This document shows positions 52,530-62,356 of a stretch of 64,000 nt of DNA, piece by piece; position 1 is the stretch's first letter; the number at the start of each line of letters is the position of its first letter. A program made the position numbers and the translations under genes. A model generated the notes under the pieces. That model did no database searches, was not told the origin of the DNA, and saw nothing but the letters and a program-made list of their open reading frames with translations. This DNA comes from Devosia salina (GTDB taxonomy: Bacteria > Pseudomonadota > Alphaproteobacteria > Rhizobiales > Devosiaceae). The DNA lies in NCBI RefSeq assembly GCF_019504385.1, contig NZ_CP080590.1, positions 3,018,001 through 3,082,000 on the forward strand, read 5' to 3'.

Positions 52530-53819
52530 TTAGAGGTCGAGCACCAGGCGCTCCGGCGCCTCCAGGCTTTCCTTGACGCGGACGAGGAAGGTCACGGCTT
52601 CCTTGCCATCGACAATGCGGTGATCGTAGCTCAGCGCCAGATACATCATCGGGCGGATGACGATCTGACCGCCGACCACAACCGGACGCTCCTGGATCTT
52701 GTGCATGCCCAGAATGCCCGATTGCGGGGCATTGAGGATCGGCGTCGACATCAGCGAGCCATAGACGCCACCATTGGAGATGGTGAAGGTGCCGCCCTGC
52801 ATGTCGGCCATGGAGAGCTGGCCGTCGCGGGCCTTCTTGCCCAGATTGCCGATTTCCTTCTCGATCTCGGCAATGCTCATCTGGTCGGCATTGCGCACCA
52901 CCGGCACCACCAGGCCCTTGTCGGTGCCCACGGCCACGCCGATATGGGCGTATTGCTTGTAGATCAGGTCATCGCCATCGATCTCGGCATTGACCGCCGG
53001 GATTTCCTTGAGGGCGTGGACGACGGCCTTGGTGAAGAAGCCCATGAAGCCCAGCTTGACGCCGTGCTTCTTCTCGAACAGCTCCTTGTACTGATTGCGC
53101 AGGTCCATCACCGGCTTCATGTCCACCTCGTTGAAGGTGGTCAGCATGGCGGCGGTGTTCTGCGCATCCTTCAGGCGGCGGGCGATGGTCTGGCGCAGGC
53201 GGGTCATCTTGACCCGCTCCTCACGCTCGGCATCGTCGGCGGCCACCGGAGCACGCGGTGCAGCGGGCTTGGCGGCCGGAGCCGCAGCAGGAGCGACCTG
53301 TGCCACTGCAGGCGCGGCGGCCTGTGCGGGACGCGCCAGGGTGGCCAGCACATCTTCCTTGAGCACCTGGCCGGCCTTGCCCGAGCCGGCGATATTGCCG
53401 GCGTCGAGGCCCTTTTCATTGATCAGCTTCTGCGCCGAGGGGGCCGGCGCCCGATCGGTGGCCGTGGTCGGCTGGGGCGCCGGCTCGGTCTGGATCACCT
53501 CAGGGCCCGCCGCATTGTTGGCGGGGGTCTCTACCTTGGGCTCGGACGGAGCCGCAGCCGGCGCGGCGGCGGCAGCGCCCGCCCCGGCGGCAATCGCGCC
53601 GAGCAGCGCACCGACATCGACGGTCTCGCCCGGCTGGGCCGCGATGGCCTCGAGCACGCCGGCAGCAGGGGCCGGCACTTCGATGGTCACCTTGTCGGTC
53701 TCGAGCTCGACAATGGGTTCATCGGCGGCGACGCTGTCGCCCACCTTCTTGAACCACTGGCCGATGGTTGCTTCGGTAACGCTTTCACCCAGGGTCGGGA
53801 CGCGGATTTCTGTCGACAT
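52530..53819 (-). CDS. sucB: 2-oxoglutarate dehydrogenase E2, dihydrolipoyl succinyltransferase
   Basis: Core subunit of 429 residues. The lipoyl domain has Lys43 in ELETDKVTIEVPA, an Ala/Pro-rich linker follows, the peripheral-subunit-binding domain is near residues 123-165 (AQKLINEKGLDAGNIAGSG), and the C-terminal acyltransferase ends with SYDHRIVDGKEA, the catalytic His-Asp. It transfers succinyl from E1 to CoA. sucA ends 24 bases upstream. Confidence 0.95.
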   Translation of the reverse strand: MSTEIRVPTLGESVTEATIGQWFKKVGDSVAADEPIVELETDKVTIEVPAPAAGVLEAIAAQPGETVDVGALLGAIAAGAGAAAAAPAAAPSEPKVETPANNAAGPEVIQTEPAPQPTTATDRAPAPSAQKLINEKGLDAGNIAGSGKAGQVLKEDVLATLARPAQAAAPAVAQVAPAAAPAAKPAAPRAPVAADDAEREERVKMTRLRQTIARRLKDAQNTAAMLTTFNEVDMKPVMDLRNQYKELFEKKHGVKLGFMGFFTKAVVHALKEIPAVNAEIDGDDLIYKQYAHIGVAVGTDKGLVVPVVRNADQMSIAEIEKEIGNLGKKARDGQLSMADMQGGTFTISNGGVYGSLMSTPILNAPQSGILGMHKIQERPVVVGGQIVIRPMMYLALSYDHRIVDGKEAVTFLVRVKESLEAPERLVLDL

Positions 53820-53843
53820 TGAAAATTGTCCTTCTTGGTCGGG

Positions 53844-56800
53844 TTACTGCGCGAACGCGTCGTCGAGGAATGCCTGGAGCTGCGCCAGATGCGTGCGCAT
53901 CAGGCCAGTCGCCGGGGAAGCAGCTGCCGGACGGCCGACATAGCGCACCCGTTCGCCACCGCGGCCCATCTGGTCGAACACCCATTCCACATAGGGCTGG
54001 ATGAAGGCCCAGGCGCCCATATTGCGCGGCTCTTCCTGACACCAGACCACGTCCGCATTGGGGAAGCGGCCCAGCTCGTCGAGCACCGCCTTGGCCGGGA
54101 ACGGGTAGAGCTGTTCGACGCGCAGCAGATAGACATCATTGATGCCCTTCTTCTCGCGGTCTTCCAGAAGGTCGTAATAGACCTTGCCGGTACACAACAC
54201 GACGCGGCGGATCTTGTCGTCCGAAGCCAGCTTGATCGTGGTCTTGGGCAGGCCCGGCGCCTCGGCATCGTCCCAGAGCAGGCGATGGAAGCAGGAATCA
54301 GGGCCCATCTCGACCAGGCCCGAGACCGCCCGCTTGTGGCGCAACAGGCTCTTGGGGGTCATCAGGATCAGCGGCTTGCGGAAGTCGCGCTTGAGCTGCC
54401 GGCGCAGCACATGGAAATAATTGGCCGGCGTGGTGCAATTGGCGACCTGCATATTGTCTTCGGCGCATAGCTGCAGGAAGCGCTCGGGACGCGCCGAGGA
54501 GTGCTCGGGGCCCTGCCCTTCATAGCCATGCGGCAGGAGCATCACCAGGCCCGACATGCGGAACCACTTGCGCTCGCCCGAGGAGATGAACTGGTCGATG
54601 ACGACCTGAGCACCATTCACGAAGTCGCCGAACTGGGCTTCCCACAGGGTCAGCGCCTTGGGCTCGGCCAGGCTGTAGCCATATTCGAAACCGAGCACGG
54701 CTTCTTCCGAGAGCATCGAATTGATGACCTCGTAGCGGGCCTGGTCTGGATCGAGATTGTTGAGCGGCGTATAGGTCTTGGCCTCGACCTGCTGGTCGTT
54801 GAGCACCGAATGGCGCTGGCTGAACGTGCCGCGTTCGCAATCCTGGCCGGAGAGGCGCACCGGGTGACCCTCGGTCACCAGAGTGCCGAAGGCCAGCGCC
54901 TCGGCCGTGGCCCAGTCGATGCCCTCGCCCGATTCGATGGCGCTCAGACGATTGTCCATGAACCGCTTGACGGTCTTGTGGACGTTGAAGTCCTCCGGGA
55001 CCCTGGTCAGCTTGGTGCCGATCTCGACCAGCTTGTCGAGGGCAACGCCGGTCTCGCCGCGGCGCGGACCTTCGTCCTCGGCAGGCTTGAAGCTCTTCCA
55101 CTGCCCGTCGAGCCAGTCGGCCTTGTTGGGGCGATAGTCCTGGCCGGATTCGAACTCGCCTTCCAGATGCGCCTTCCAGTCAGCCTTGAGCTTGTCGACA
55201 TCGGCCTGGGTGACCAGACCCTCGCCGATCAGCTTCTCCGAATAGAGTTCCAGGGTCGTCTTGTGACCGCGGATCTTGGCGTACATCGTGGGCTGGGTGA
55301 AGCTGGGCTCGTCGCCCTCATTGTGCCCGAAGCGGCGATAGCAGAACATGTCGATGACGACCGGCCGGCCGAACTTCTGCCGGTATTCGACAGCGACCTT
55401 GGCCGCGAACACCACCGCCTCCGGATCGTCGCCATTCACATGCAGCACCGGCGCCTCGATCATCTTGGCGACATCGGTGGGATAGGGCGAAGAGCGCGAA
55501 TACATCGGCGAAGTGGTGAAGCCGATCTGGTTATTGATCACGAAATGGATCGACCCGCCGGTCCGGTGCCCCTTGAGGCCCGACAGACCCAGGCATTCGG
55601 CAATCACGCCCTGCCCGGCAAAGGCGGCGTCGCCATGGATCAGCAGCGGCAGCACCATGGACCGGTCCGGCTTGCCATCGGTGGCGATGTTGACGAGCTT
55701 GCCATCGGGCGCGATGTGCTGGTCCTGCTTGGCGCGGGACTTGCCCAGCACCACCGGATCGACGATCTCGAGATGCGACGGGTTGGCGGTCAGCGACAGG
55801 TGCACCTTGTTGCCGTCGAAATCGCGGTCGGAAGAAGCACCCAGATGGTACTTCACGTCACCCGAACCCTCGACATCGTCGGGATAGAAGGCGCCGCCCT
55901 TGAATTCGTGGAACAGGGCGCGATGCGGCTTCTGCATCACCTGGGTGAGCACGTTGAGGCGACCACGATGGGCCATGCCCAGGACGATGTCCTTGATGCC
56001 CAGCGCGCCGCCGCGCTTGATGATCTGCTCGAGCGCCGGAATGGTGGCTTCGCCGCCATCAAGACCAAAGCGCTTGGTGCCGGTATATTTGACATCGAGG
56101 AACTTCTCGAAGCCTTCCGCCTCGACCAGCTTGGAAAGGATCGCCTTCTTGCCCTCGGGGGTGAAGGTGATTTCCTTGTCCGGCCCCTCGATGCGCTCCT
56201 GGATCCACTGCTTGGCCTCGGGATCGGAGATGTGCATGAACTCGATGCCCAGCGTACCGCAATAGGTCCGCGTCAGGATCGCCAGCATCTCGGGAATGGT
56301 GGCGTATTCGAGCCCCAGATAGTTGTCGATGAAGATCTTGCGGCCATAATCGGCGTCGGTGAAGCCATAGCTCTTGGGATCGAGCTCAGGCGCCGGTTCG
56401 TCGGTCTTGAGCTTCAATGGATCGAGATCGGCATGCAAATGGCCGCGCATGCGATAGGCGCGGATCATCATGATGGCACGGATCGAATCGCGCGTGGCCT
56501 GCAGCACATCGGTGGCGCTCGGCGCCGGCTTGCCTTCCGCGGCGGCCTTCTTGCTCACGGCCTTCTCGACCTTGAGTGCGGCCTGACCCCAATCGCCGTC
56601 GAGCGCGCTGACCAGATCGCCGCCTTCAGCAGGCGGCCAGTCCTTGCGGCCCCAGCTCGGGCCCTCGGCATTCTTCTGGGCCTCGGCCTGGCTGTCATCG
56701 AGCCGGGAGAAGAAGCTCGACCAGGTCGGATCGACGCTGGAAGGATCGGTTTTGAAGCGGGAGTAGAGTTGTTCGATGTAGTCGGCGTTCCCCCCATAGA

Positions 56801-56846
56801 GGAACGAGGTCAGCAAGAACGTGTCGTTCTTTTCCTGTCGTGTCAT
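53844..56846 (-). CDS. sucA: 2-oxoglutarate dehydrogenase E1
   Basis: Thiamine-diphosphate enzyme of 1000 residues that decarboxylates 2-oxoglutarate. Signature regions are SFLYGGNADYIEQLY at the N-terminus, GMAHRGRLNVL, the TPP/Mg site LIHGDAAFAGQGVIAE with INNQIGFTT, and the C-terminal LLPHGYEGQGPEHSSARPER. ATG 56846 (MTRQEKNDTF) matches family starts; ATG 56879 is 11 codons upstream and cannot be excluded. It is separated from sucD by 394 bases of repeat-containing DNA, so it may have its own promoter. Confidence 0.95.
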   Translation of the reverse strand: MTRQEKNDTFLLTSFLYGGNADYIEQLYSRFKTDPSSVDPTWSSFFSRLDDSQAEAQKNAEGPSWGRKDWPPAEGGDLVSALDGDWGQAALKVEKAVSKKAAAEGKPAPSATDVLQATRDSIRAIMMIRAYRMRGHLHADLDPLKLKTDEPAPELDPKSYGFTDADYGRKIFIDNYLGLEYATIPEMLAILTRTYCGTLGIEFMHISDPEAKQWIQERIEGPDKEITFTPEGKKAILSKLVEAEGFEKFLDVKYTGTKRFGLDGGEATIPALEQIIKRGGALGIKDIVLGMAHRGRLNVLTQVMQKPHRALFHEFKGGAFYPDDVEGSGDVKYHLGASSDRDFDGNKVHLSLTANPSHLEIVDPVVLGKSRAKQDQHIAPDGKLVNIATDGKPDRSMVLPLLIHGDAAFAGQGVIAECLGLSGLKGHRTGGSIHFVINNQIGFTTSPMYSRSSPYPTDVAKMIEAPVLHVNGDDPEAVVFAAKVAVEYRQKFGRPVVIDMFCYRRFGHNEGDEPSFTQPTMYAKIRGHKTTLELYSEKLIGEGLVTQADVDKLKADWKAHLEGEFESGQDYRPNKADWLDGQWKSFKPAEDEGPRRGETGVALDKLVEIGTKLTRVPEDFNVHKTVKRFMDNRLSAIESGEGIDWATAEALAFGTLVTEGHPVRLSGQDCERGTFSQRHSVLNDQQVEAKTYTPLNNLDPDQARYEVINSMLSEEAVLGFEYGYSLAEPKALTLWEAQFGDFVNGAQVVIDQFISSGERKWFRMSGLVMLLPHGYEGQGPEHSSARPERFLQLCAEDNMQVANCTTPANYFHVLRRQLKRDFRKPLILMTPKSLLRHKRAVSGLVEMGPDSCFHRLLWDDAEAPGLPKTTIKLASDDKIRRVVLCTGKVYYDLLEDREKKGINDVYLLRVEQLYPFPAKAVLDELGRFPNADVVWCQEEPRNMGAWAFIQPYVEWVFDQMGRGGERVRYVGRPAAASPATGLMRTHLAQLQAFLDDAFAQ

Positions 56847-57142
56847 CGCTTTGTGTCGCAGGACCTTGCGCCCTGCCATCCTTCTCAACGAACCGGCCAG
56901 GCCGGTTTCATGCGGTCCCTGATTTTGAGCGGATACTGACCGCTTATCCTTAGTATCCTGTTAAGTGTAACGGCCCCTGAGCAGGGCCGCGGCTCGATTG
57001 AAGTCCTGCCCGGTTCCGGCGTCACTGCCATATACCGTACAGTCTCCCAACAATTGGGTCCCGGTTAACACCGAACCGTGACCGAAGCGCGACCGACATT
57101 GGCCGCAATATCGGGGATTAAATCCCCCAGACACTCCATGCC
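56847..57142. other. Leader region of sucA
   Basis: No gene found. A TA-rich stretch around 56935-56970 is the likely position of a sucA promoter on the minus strand, but no pair of elements is convincing. REP-like palindromes lie at the distal end. Confidence 0.4.
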
Positions 57143-57218
57143 GCCCTCGGGCCAGACCCGAGGGCCAATCTCCATCTCGTACCCTGTCACAGCAGGTCCT
57201 CGGGTCAAGCCCGAGGAC
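57143..57218. repeat. Pair of REP-like palindromes in opposite orientation
   Basis: Unit 1 at 57143-57165 (GCCCTCGGGCC, then AGACCCGAGGGC) and unit 2 at 57196-57218 (GTCCTCGGG, TCAAG, CCCGAGGAC). Read in reverse, unit 2 contains CTCGGGCTTGACCCGAG, an intact version of the sequence split by both IS110 copies. The pair lies 22 bases past the sucD stop. Confidence 0.8.
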
Positions 57219-57240
57219 GGCACCGTGGGTGGGGCCGCGA

Positions 57241-58146
57241 TCAGCCGCGGAGCACTTCCGCCAGCGTCGCGCCGATGCGCGCCGGGGAAGCCGAAACCTT
57301 GATCCCGGCCGCTTCCATGGCCGCGATCTTTTCTTCCGCGCCACCCTTGCCACCGGAAATCACGGCGCCGGCATGGCCCATGGTGCGGCCAGGAGGGGCG
57401 GTGCGGCCTGCGATGAAGCCGGCCATCGGCTTCTTGCGGCCGCGCTTGGCCTCGTCGATGAGGAACTGGGCCGCTTCTTCCTCGGCCGAACCGCCGATCT
57501 CGCCGATCATGATGATCGACTTGGTGGCCTCGTCGGCCAGGAACATCTCGAGCACGTCGATGAACTCGGTGCCCTTGACCGGGTCGCCGCCAATGCCGAC
57601 AGCGGTGGTCTGGCCGAGGCCCTCATTGGTGGTCTGGAACACGGCTTCATAGGTAAGCGTGCCGGAGCGCGAAACAATACCGACCGAACCCTTGGAGAAG
57701 ATGGAGCCCGGCATGATGCCGATCTTGCATTCTTCGGGGGTCAGCACACCGGGGCAGTTCGGCCCGATCAGGCGCGACTTGCTCTTTTCCAGCTTGGCCT
57801 TGACACGGACCATGTCCATGACCGGCACGCCTTCGGTGATGCAGACGATCAGCGGGATTTCCGCATCGATGGCTTCCTCGATGGCAGCGGCGGCACCCGG
57901 AGGCGGCACATAGATGACCGAGGCATTGGCACCGGTCTTCTCCTTGCCCTCGGCAACCGAGGCAAAGATCGGCAATTCGGTGCCGTCGACACCCGAGGAC
58001 CAGACCTCGCCACCCTTCTTGGGGTGCGTGCCGCCGACCATCTTGGTGCCGAAATAGGCCAGGGCCTGCTCGGTGTGGAAAGTACCGGTCTTGCCGGTCA
58101 GCCCCTGCACAAGAACCTTGGTGTCTTTGTTGACGAGAATGGACAT
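57241..58146 (-). CDS. sucD: Succinyl-CoA ligase alpha subunit
   Basis: Subunit of 301 residues binding CoA and carrying the phospho-histidine. CoA domain start VLVQGLTGKTGTFHTEQAL; LIGPNCPGVLTPEECKIGIM; active-site His in TMGHAGAVISGGKG. ATG 58146 (MSILVNKDTKV) matches the family start. It pairs with SucC but is separated from sucC by an extra gene. Confidence 0.95.
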   Translation of the reverse strand: MSILVNKDTKVLVQGLTGKTGTFHTEQALAYFGTKMVGGTHPKKGGEVWSSGVDGTELPIFASVAEGKEKTGANASVIYVPPPGAAAAIEEAIDAEIPLIVCITEGVPVMDMVRVKAKLEKSKSRLIGPNCPGVLTPEECKIGIMPGSIFSKGSVGIVSRSGTLTYEAVFQTTNEGLGQTTAVGIGGDPVKGTEFIDVLEMFLADEATKSIIMIGEIGGSAEEEAAQFLIDEAKRGRKKPMAGFIAGRTAPPGRTMGHAGAVISGGKGGAEEKIAAMEAAGIKVSASPARIGATLAEVLRG

Positions 58147-58207
58147 CTGTTTCTCTTCCGTCTTGGGCGCTAGGGCCCACATTCATGCCCGCTGCAAAGC
58201 GGGAGGT

Positions 58208-58738
58208 TTACTGTCCGCCCGAAGCGGCTTTCGGCGTGATGATGGTGAGCTGGATGACAAAGCCGACCTCATCCCAATGGGTGATCAGCAGGGTATTGTC
58301 GTCGTCCGTGCCCATGAGGCTGGCGTAGGTGCCGCCGCTCTCGCTGGTGACATCGCCCCGGTAGCGGTCGAGACCGGCCAGGGCCTCGATGGCAGCTGCC
58401 CCCTTCCCCCTGGGTTCGGCCACGTCGAGCCGGCAATAGCCAAGGGTGGTTTCGGGATAGCTTTCGACCAGGACGAACAGGTCGCCCCAGCCGATGCCGG
58501 GAATGTCACGGCTGGCGGAATAGGAGCGAATGAACGGGCTCTCGGAGTCCTGCTCATAGGCATCCCAACCCGCCTCGATCGCGGCATCAACTGCCAGGAC
58601 GTCGCCTTGCGCAAAGGTCTCGCACACTTCCAGAGCCGCCACGGCCTCATCGGCCGGGGACGACTTGGTCTTTCCCTGAGCCAGGGCGGGCTGGACAGCC
58701 AGCGCCAGACCCAGGAGAAGGGCGAGAGCCTTGCGCAT
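58208..58738 (-). CDS. Unknown secreted protein between sucC and sucD
   Basis: Protein of 176 residues with a clear signal peptide (MRKALALLLGLALAVQPALAQ). The mature part has two cysteines (VCETF and GYCRLD) and no recognised motif. It starts 4 bases after the sucC stop, so it is translated from the same mRNA as sucC, while sucD begins 61 bases after its stop. A periplasmic protein within the sucCD pair is unusual and its role is unknown. Codon use is similar to the neighbours. Confidence 0.7.
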   Translation of the reverse strand: MRKALALLLGLALAVQPALAQGKTKSSPADEAVAALEVCETFAQGDVLAVDAAIEAGWDAYEQDSESPFIRSYSASRDIPGIGWGDLFVLVESYPETTLGYCRLDVAEPRGKGAAAIEALAGLDRYRGDVTSESGGTYASLMGTDDDNTLLITHWDEVGFVIQLTIITPKAASGGQ

Positions 58739-58742
58739 CGGC

Positions 58743-59936
58743 CTAGCCCTGCACCGCCTTGACGATCTTCTGGGCCGCGTCGTCCAGATCATCGGCGGAA
58801 ATGACGTCGAGGCCGGAATTGTCGAGGATTTCCTTGCCTTCCTTGACGCGGGTGCCTTCGAGACGAACCACCAGCGGCACCTTGAGGCCGACTTCCTTGA
58901 CCGCGGCAATCACGCCTTCGGCAATGACGTCGCAGCGCATGATGCCGCCGAAGATATTGACCAGGATACCCTTCACGGCCGGATCGGCGGTGATGATCTT
59001 GAAGGCCGCAGTCACCTTCTCCTTGGAGGCACCGCCGCCAACGTCGAGGAAGTTGGCCGGCTCGGCGCCATAGAGCTTGATAATGTCCATGGTGGACATG
59101 GCCAGGCCCGCACCATTGACCATGCAGCCGATATTGCCGTCGAGCGCCACATAAGCGAGGTCGTACTTGGACGCTTCGATTTCCTTGGCGTCTTCCTCGG
59201 TCAGGTCGCGGAGCGGCTTGAGCTCTTCGTGGCGGAAGGACGCGTTATTGTCGAACGAGACCTTGGCATCGAGCACGCGCAGATGGCCATTGGTCATGAC
59301 GATCAGCGGGTTCACTTCGAGCAGGCTCATGTCCTTTTCGGTGAAGGCCTTGTAGAGGATCGGGAACAGGCTCTTGCCGTCCTCGGCTGCCGCGCCATCG
59401 AGCCCCAGGGCAGAATTGATCTTTGCCACATCGGCATCGGTGACGCCGGCCATCGGGTCGATGGCGACGGTGATGATCTTTTCAGGCGTGTGCTCGGCCA
59501 CGGCCTCGATATCCATGCCGCCTTCGGTGGAGACCACGAAGGAGACGCGCGAGGTGGCGCGATCGACCAGCAGCGAACAGTAGAGCTCGCGGGCGATATC
59601 GGCACCATCCTCGATATAGAGGCGGTTGACCTGCTTGCCGGCGGGGCCGGTCTGCTTGGTCACCAGCGTATTGCCGAGCATTTCGCGGGCATTGGCGATG
59701 ACGTCTTCGACCGACTTGGCGAGGCGCACGCCGCCCTTGGCATCGGGACCCAGTTCCTTGAACTTGCCCTTGCCGCGGCCGCCGGCATGGATCTGGCTCT
59801 TGACCACATAGAGCGGGCCGGGCAGCGCCTTGGCAGCGGCCTCCGCTTCGTCAGCCGAGAAAATGGCAACGCCCTGGGCAACCGGCGCGCCATATTCCTT
59901 CAGCAGCGCCTTGGCCTGGTGTTCATGGATATTCAT
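58743..59936 (-). CDS. sucC: Succinyl-CoA ligase beta subunit
   Basis: ATP-grasp subunit of 397 residues. Begins MNIHEHQAKALLKEYGAPV; KSQIHAGGRGKGKF and the C-terminal ILVNIFGGIMRCDVIAEG are conserved SucC segments, and LEVNPLIV is the metal site. With SucD it converts succinyl-CoA to succinate with NTP synthesis. It lies past the mdh terminator, so it probably has its own promoter in the 88-base gap. Confidence 0.95.
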   Translation of the reverse strand: MNIHEHQAKALLKEYGAPVAQGVAIFSADEAEAAAKALPGPLYVVKSQIHAGGRGKGKFKELGPDAKGGVRLAKSVEDVIANAREMLGNTLVTKQTGPAGKQVNRLYIEDGADIARELYCSLLVDRATSRVSFVVSTEGGMDIEAVAEHTPEKIITVAIDPMAGVTDADVAKINSALGLDGAAAEDGKSLFPILYKAFTEKDMSLLEVNPLIVMTNGHLRVLDAKVSFDNNASFRHEELKPLRDLTEEDAKEIEASKYDLAYVALDGNIGCMVNGAGLAMSTMDIIKLYGAEPANFLDVGGGASKEKVTAAFKIITADPAVKGILVNIFGGIMRCDVIAEGVIAAVKEVGLKVPLVVRLEGTRVKEGKEILDNSGLDVISADDLDDAAQKIVKAVQG

Positions 59937-59991
59937 CGTTTTCCCCTTGGGTGGGCAGACATTCATCCGGCATTTCTGGAGCCGGAAAGCC

Positions 59992-60018
59992 AAAAGCCGC
60001 TGGCGGCGCCAGCGGCTT
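59992..60018 (-). terminator. Rho-independent terminator of mdh
   Basis: Perfect arms AAGCCGCTGGC (59994-60004) and GCCAGCGGCTT (60008-60018) with a 3-base loop; on the minus strand followed by TTTT. It begins 6 bases past the mdh stop. Confidence 0.85.
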
Positions 60019-60024
60019 GTCTTG

Positions 60025-60987
60025 TTACGCCAGCTTCGGCGCGATCTTCTTGCACGCCTCGATCAGGCCTTCCACGGCACCGACCGACTTGTCGAACGCC
60101 TTTTGCTCGGCAGAGTTGAGCGCGATCTCGACGACCTTTTCCGCGCCACCGGCGCCGATGACGACCGGCACGCCGACATAGGTGCCCTTGACGCCATATT
60201 CGCCATTGAGCTGCACTGCGGAGGGCAGCACGCGCTTCTTGTCCTTGAGATAGCTCTCGGCCATGGCAATGGCGGACGCTGCGGGGGCATAGAAGGCCGA
60301 ACCGGTCTTCAAGAGACCCACAATCTCGGCGCCGCCGTCACGGGTGCGCTGGATGATCTCGTCGAGCTTTTCCTTGCTCATCCAGCCCATCTTGACGATG
60401 TCGGTGAGCGGAATGCCGGCCACGGTCGAGTAGCGGGCCAGCGGCACCATGGTATCGCCATGGCCGCCCAGCACGAAGGCATTGACGTCCTCGATCGAAA
60501 CACCCAGCTCATCGGCGATGAAGTGGCAGAAGCGCGAGCTATCGAGCACGCCGGCCATGCCAATCACCTTATTGGCGGGCAGGCCGGAGAACTTCTGCAG
60601 CGCCCAGACCATGGCATCGAGCGGGTTGGTGATGCAGATGACGAAGGCATTGGGGGCATATTTGGAAATGCCCGCGCCCACCTGCTCCATCACCTTGAGG
60701 TTGATTTCGAGCAGGTCGTCGCGGCTCATGCCCGGCTTGCGCGGCACGCCGGCAGTGACGATCACCACATCGGCACCCTCGATGTCCTTGTATTCGGACG
60801 TGCCCTTCATCTTGACGTCGAAGGACTGGGTGACCGCCGACTGGGCGATGTCGAGCGCCTTGCCGGGGCCGACACCATCGACCACGTCGAACAGCACGAC
60901 GTCACCGAGTTCCTTCTGGGCCGACAGCAGGGCCAGCGTCCCGCCGATCTGACCTGCACCGATAAGGGCAATCTTCTTGCGCGCCAT
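60025..60987 (-). CDS. mdh: Malate dehydrogenase
   Basis: Enzyme of 320 residues that interconverts malate and oxaloacetate with NAD. Nucleotide motif IALIGAGQIGGTLA, VITAGVPRKPGMSRDDLL with the substrate Arg residues, VICITNPLDAMVW and catalytic His in LGGHGDTMVPL. It is the lactate-dehydrogenase-like type common in alphaproteobacteria. Upstream of the suc genes, as in rhizobia. Confidence 0.95.
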   Translation of the reverse strand: MARKKIALIGAGQIGGTLALLSAQKELGDVVLFDVVDGVGPGKALDIAQSAVTQSFDVKMKGTSEYKDIEGADVVIVTAGVPRKPGMSRDDLLEINLKVMEQVGAGISKYAPNAFVICITNPLDAMVWALQKFSGLPANKVIGMAGVLDSSRFCHFIADELGVSIEDVNAFVLGGHGDTMVPLARYSTVAGIPLTDIVKMGWMSKEKLDEIIQRTRDGGAEIVGLLKTGSAFYAPAASAIAMAESYLKDKKRVLPSAVQLNGEYGVKGTYVGVPVVIGAGGAEKVVEIALNSAEQKAFDKSVGAVEGLIEACKKIAPKLA

Positions 60988-61130
60988 AAATCCTCATCCC
61001 GGACTGCGTTGAATTGGCGCACGTCTTAACCCTGTCAGGACATACGGGCAAGTGAACCCTTCGTCGTAAACGGAGAAACGGCCTTGCTCATGGGCGATAG
61101 GGGTATGCCTTTTAGGCATTGGCCAAACGA

Positions 61131-62279
61131 TTACTCAGCGTCGGACGGGGCCGCATCGCGCAGGCCCTTGGCCAGATACTCCTCCGACTGCATCTCGGTG
61201 AGGCGCGACAGGGTCCGCTGGAACTCGAACGCGGTCTTGTCGTCGGCGCCCAGCTGTTCGAGCGGCACGGCGAAGCTTGCGGCCAGCTTCACCCCGCGGT
61301 CGTAAAGCGAGTCGATGAGCAGGATGAAGCGCTTGGCCGCATCGGACTTCGTCCGGTCCATTTGCGGCACGCCATCGATCACCAGAGAGTCGAATTGATG
61401 GGCGATCCGCACGAAATCGCGCGTGCCCAAAGGCTTCTCGCAGAGGTCCGAAAAACCGAAACGCGCCGCGCCCATTGATGCCAGCGGCACATGGATCTTG
61501 CGCCCGATGCTCTCGACCACGGCGGGCGCCCCCGGCTCCCCGCCGGTGATGCGCAGCCACATCTGGTCCATGGCGTCCCGCACCTCGGGTCCCGTACCGA
61601 ACGCGAAGACATGCTGTCCGGCAAATTTCAGGCGTCGATAGTCCTGCTCCGAGGGCAGGCCCGCCACCACGGTCTTTTCCTTGAGGAGTGCGATGAACGG
61701 CAGGAACAACTGCCGGTTGAGCCCGTCCTTGTAGAGCCCGTCCGGCACCACATTTGACGTGGCCACGAGCGTCACTCCACCCGCAAACAGCTTGGAGAAC
61801 AGCCGGTCGAGCAGCATGGCATTGGTGATGTCATGCACGTGGAATTCATCAAGGCAGAGCAGTCGCAGACCGGATTTGAGAATGGGCTTGACCACCGCCT
61901 CGATCGGATCGGCATCGTCATCCTTGCCGCGGGGAGATTTCCGGAATGCGGAAATATCGGCATGCACCTCGTCCATGAATTCATGGAAATGCACCCGCCG
62001 CTTCGCCGCGAACGGCACGGCGGCAAAGAACAGGTCCATCAGCATGGTCTTGCCGCGCCCTACCTCGCCATGGAGATAGAGCCCGCGCGCGCCATGGGCC
62101 GGCTTTTCAAAAAAGCCGAAGACCCGTTTGGGCTTGCGGGCGACCAGATCGTGAAGGACCCGGTCGAGTTGCCCGGCCGCTTCCACCTGTGCCGGGTCGG
62201 GCGTCAGCGCGCCGCGGGCGACGAGGTCGTGATAAGCGGCCAGGACGGGACCGTTTCGTGCGGAGGTACTTGAAGACAT
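61131..62279 (-). CDS. zapE: Cell division protein ZapE (AFG1-like ATPase)
   Basis: AFG1-family ATPase of 382 residues. Walker A LHGEVGRGKTMLM, Walker B LLCLDEFHVHDI, and LVATSNVVPDGLYKDGLNRQ, the family signature. ZapE acts at the division ring in E. coli. The ATG at 62279 (MSSSTSARNG) is chosen because the longer frame runs into the REP-like palindrome. It lies 143 bases before mdh, the usual zapE-mdh neighbourhood in alphaproteobacteria. Confidence 0.93.
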   Translation of the reverse strand: MSSSTSARNGPVLAAYHDLVARGALTPDPAQVEAAGQLDRVLHDLVARKPKRVFGFFEKPAHGARGLYLHGEVGRGKTMLMDLFFAAVPFAAKRRVHFHEFMDEVHADISAFRKSPRGKDDDADPIEAVVKPILKSGLRLLCLDEFHVHDITNAMLLDRLFSKLFAGGVTLVATSNVVPDGLYKDGLNRQLFLPFIALLKEKTVVAGLPSEQDYRRLKFAGQHVFAFGTGPEVRDAMDQMWLRITGGEPGAPAVVESIGRKIHVPLASMGAARFGFSDLCEKPLGTRDFVRIAHQFDSLVIDGVPQMDRTKSDAAKRFILLIDSLYDRGVKLAASFAVPLEQLGADDKTAFEFQRTLSRLTEMQSEEYLAKGLRDAAPSDAE

Positions 62280-62295
62280 GAACTGATCCGGAGCC

Positions 62296-62318
62296 GCCCT
62301 CGGGCCTGACCCGAGGGC
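62296..62318. repeat. REP-like palindrome upstream of zapE
   Basis: GCCCTCGGGCCTGACCCGAG followed by GGC, intact unit, 17 bases from the zapE start. A second unit about 30 bases away is split by IS110 copy 2. Confidence 0.8.
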
Positions 62319-62356
62319 CAGTCGCCACACCCATTGCGTCGAGAGCGGCCCCCGGG

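Noticed and set aside
54501..56939. Plus-strand open frame of 812 codons opposite sucA
   Set aside because: Antisense shadow of sucA with no ribosome binding site and no recognisable domain.
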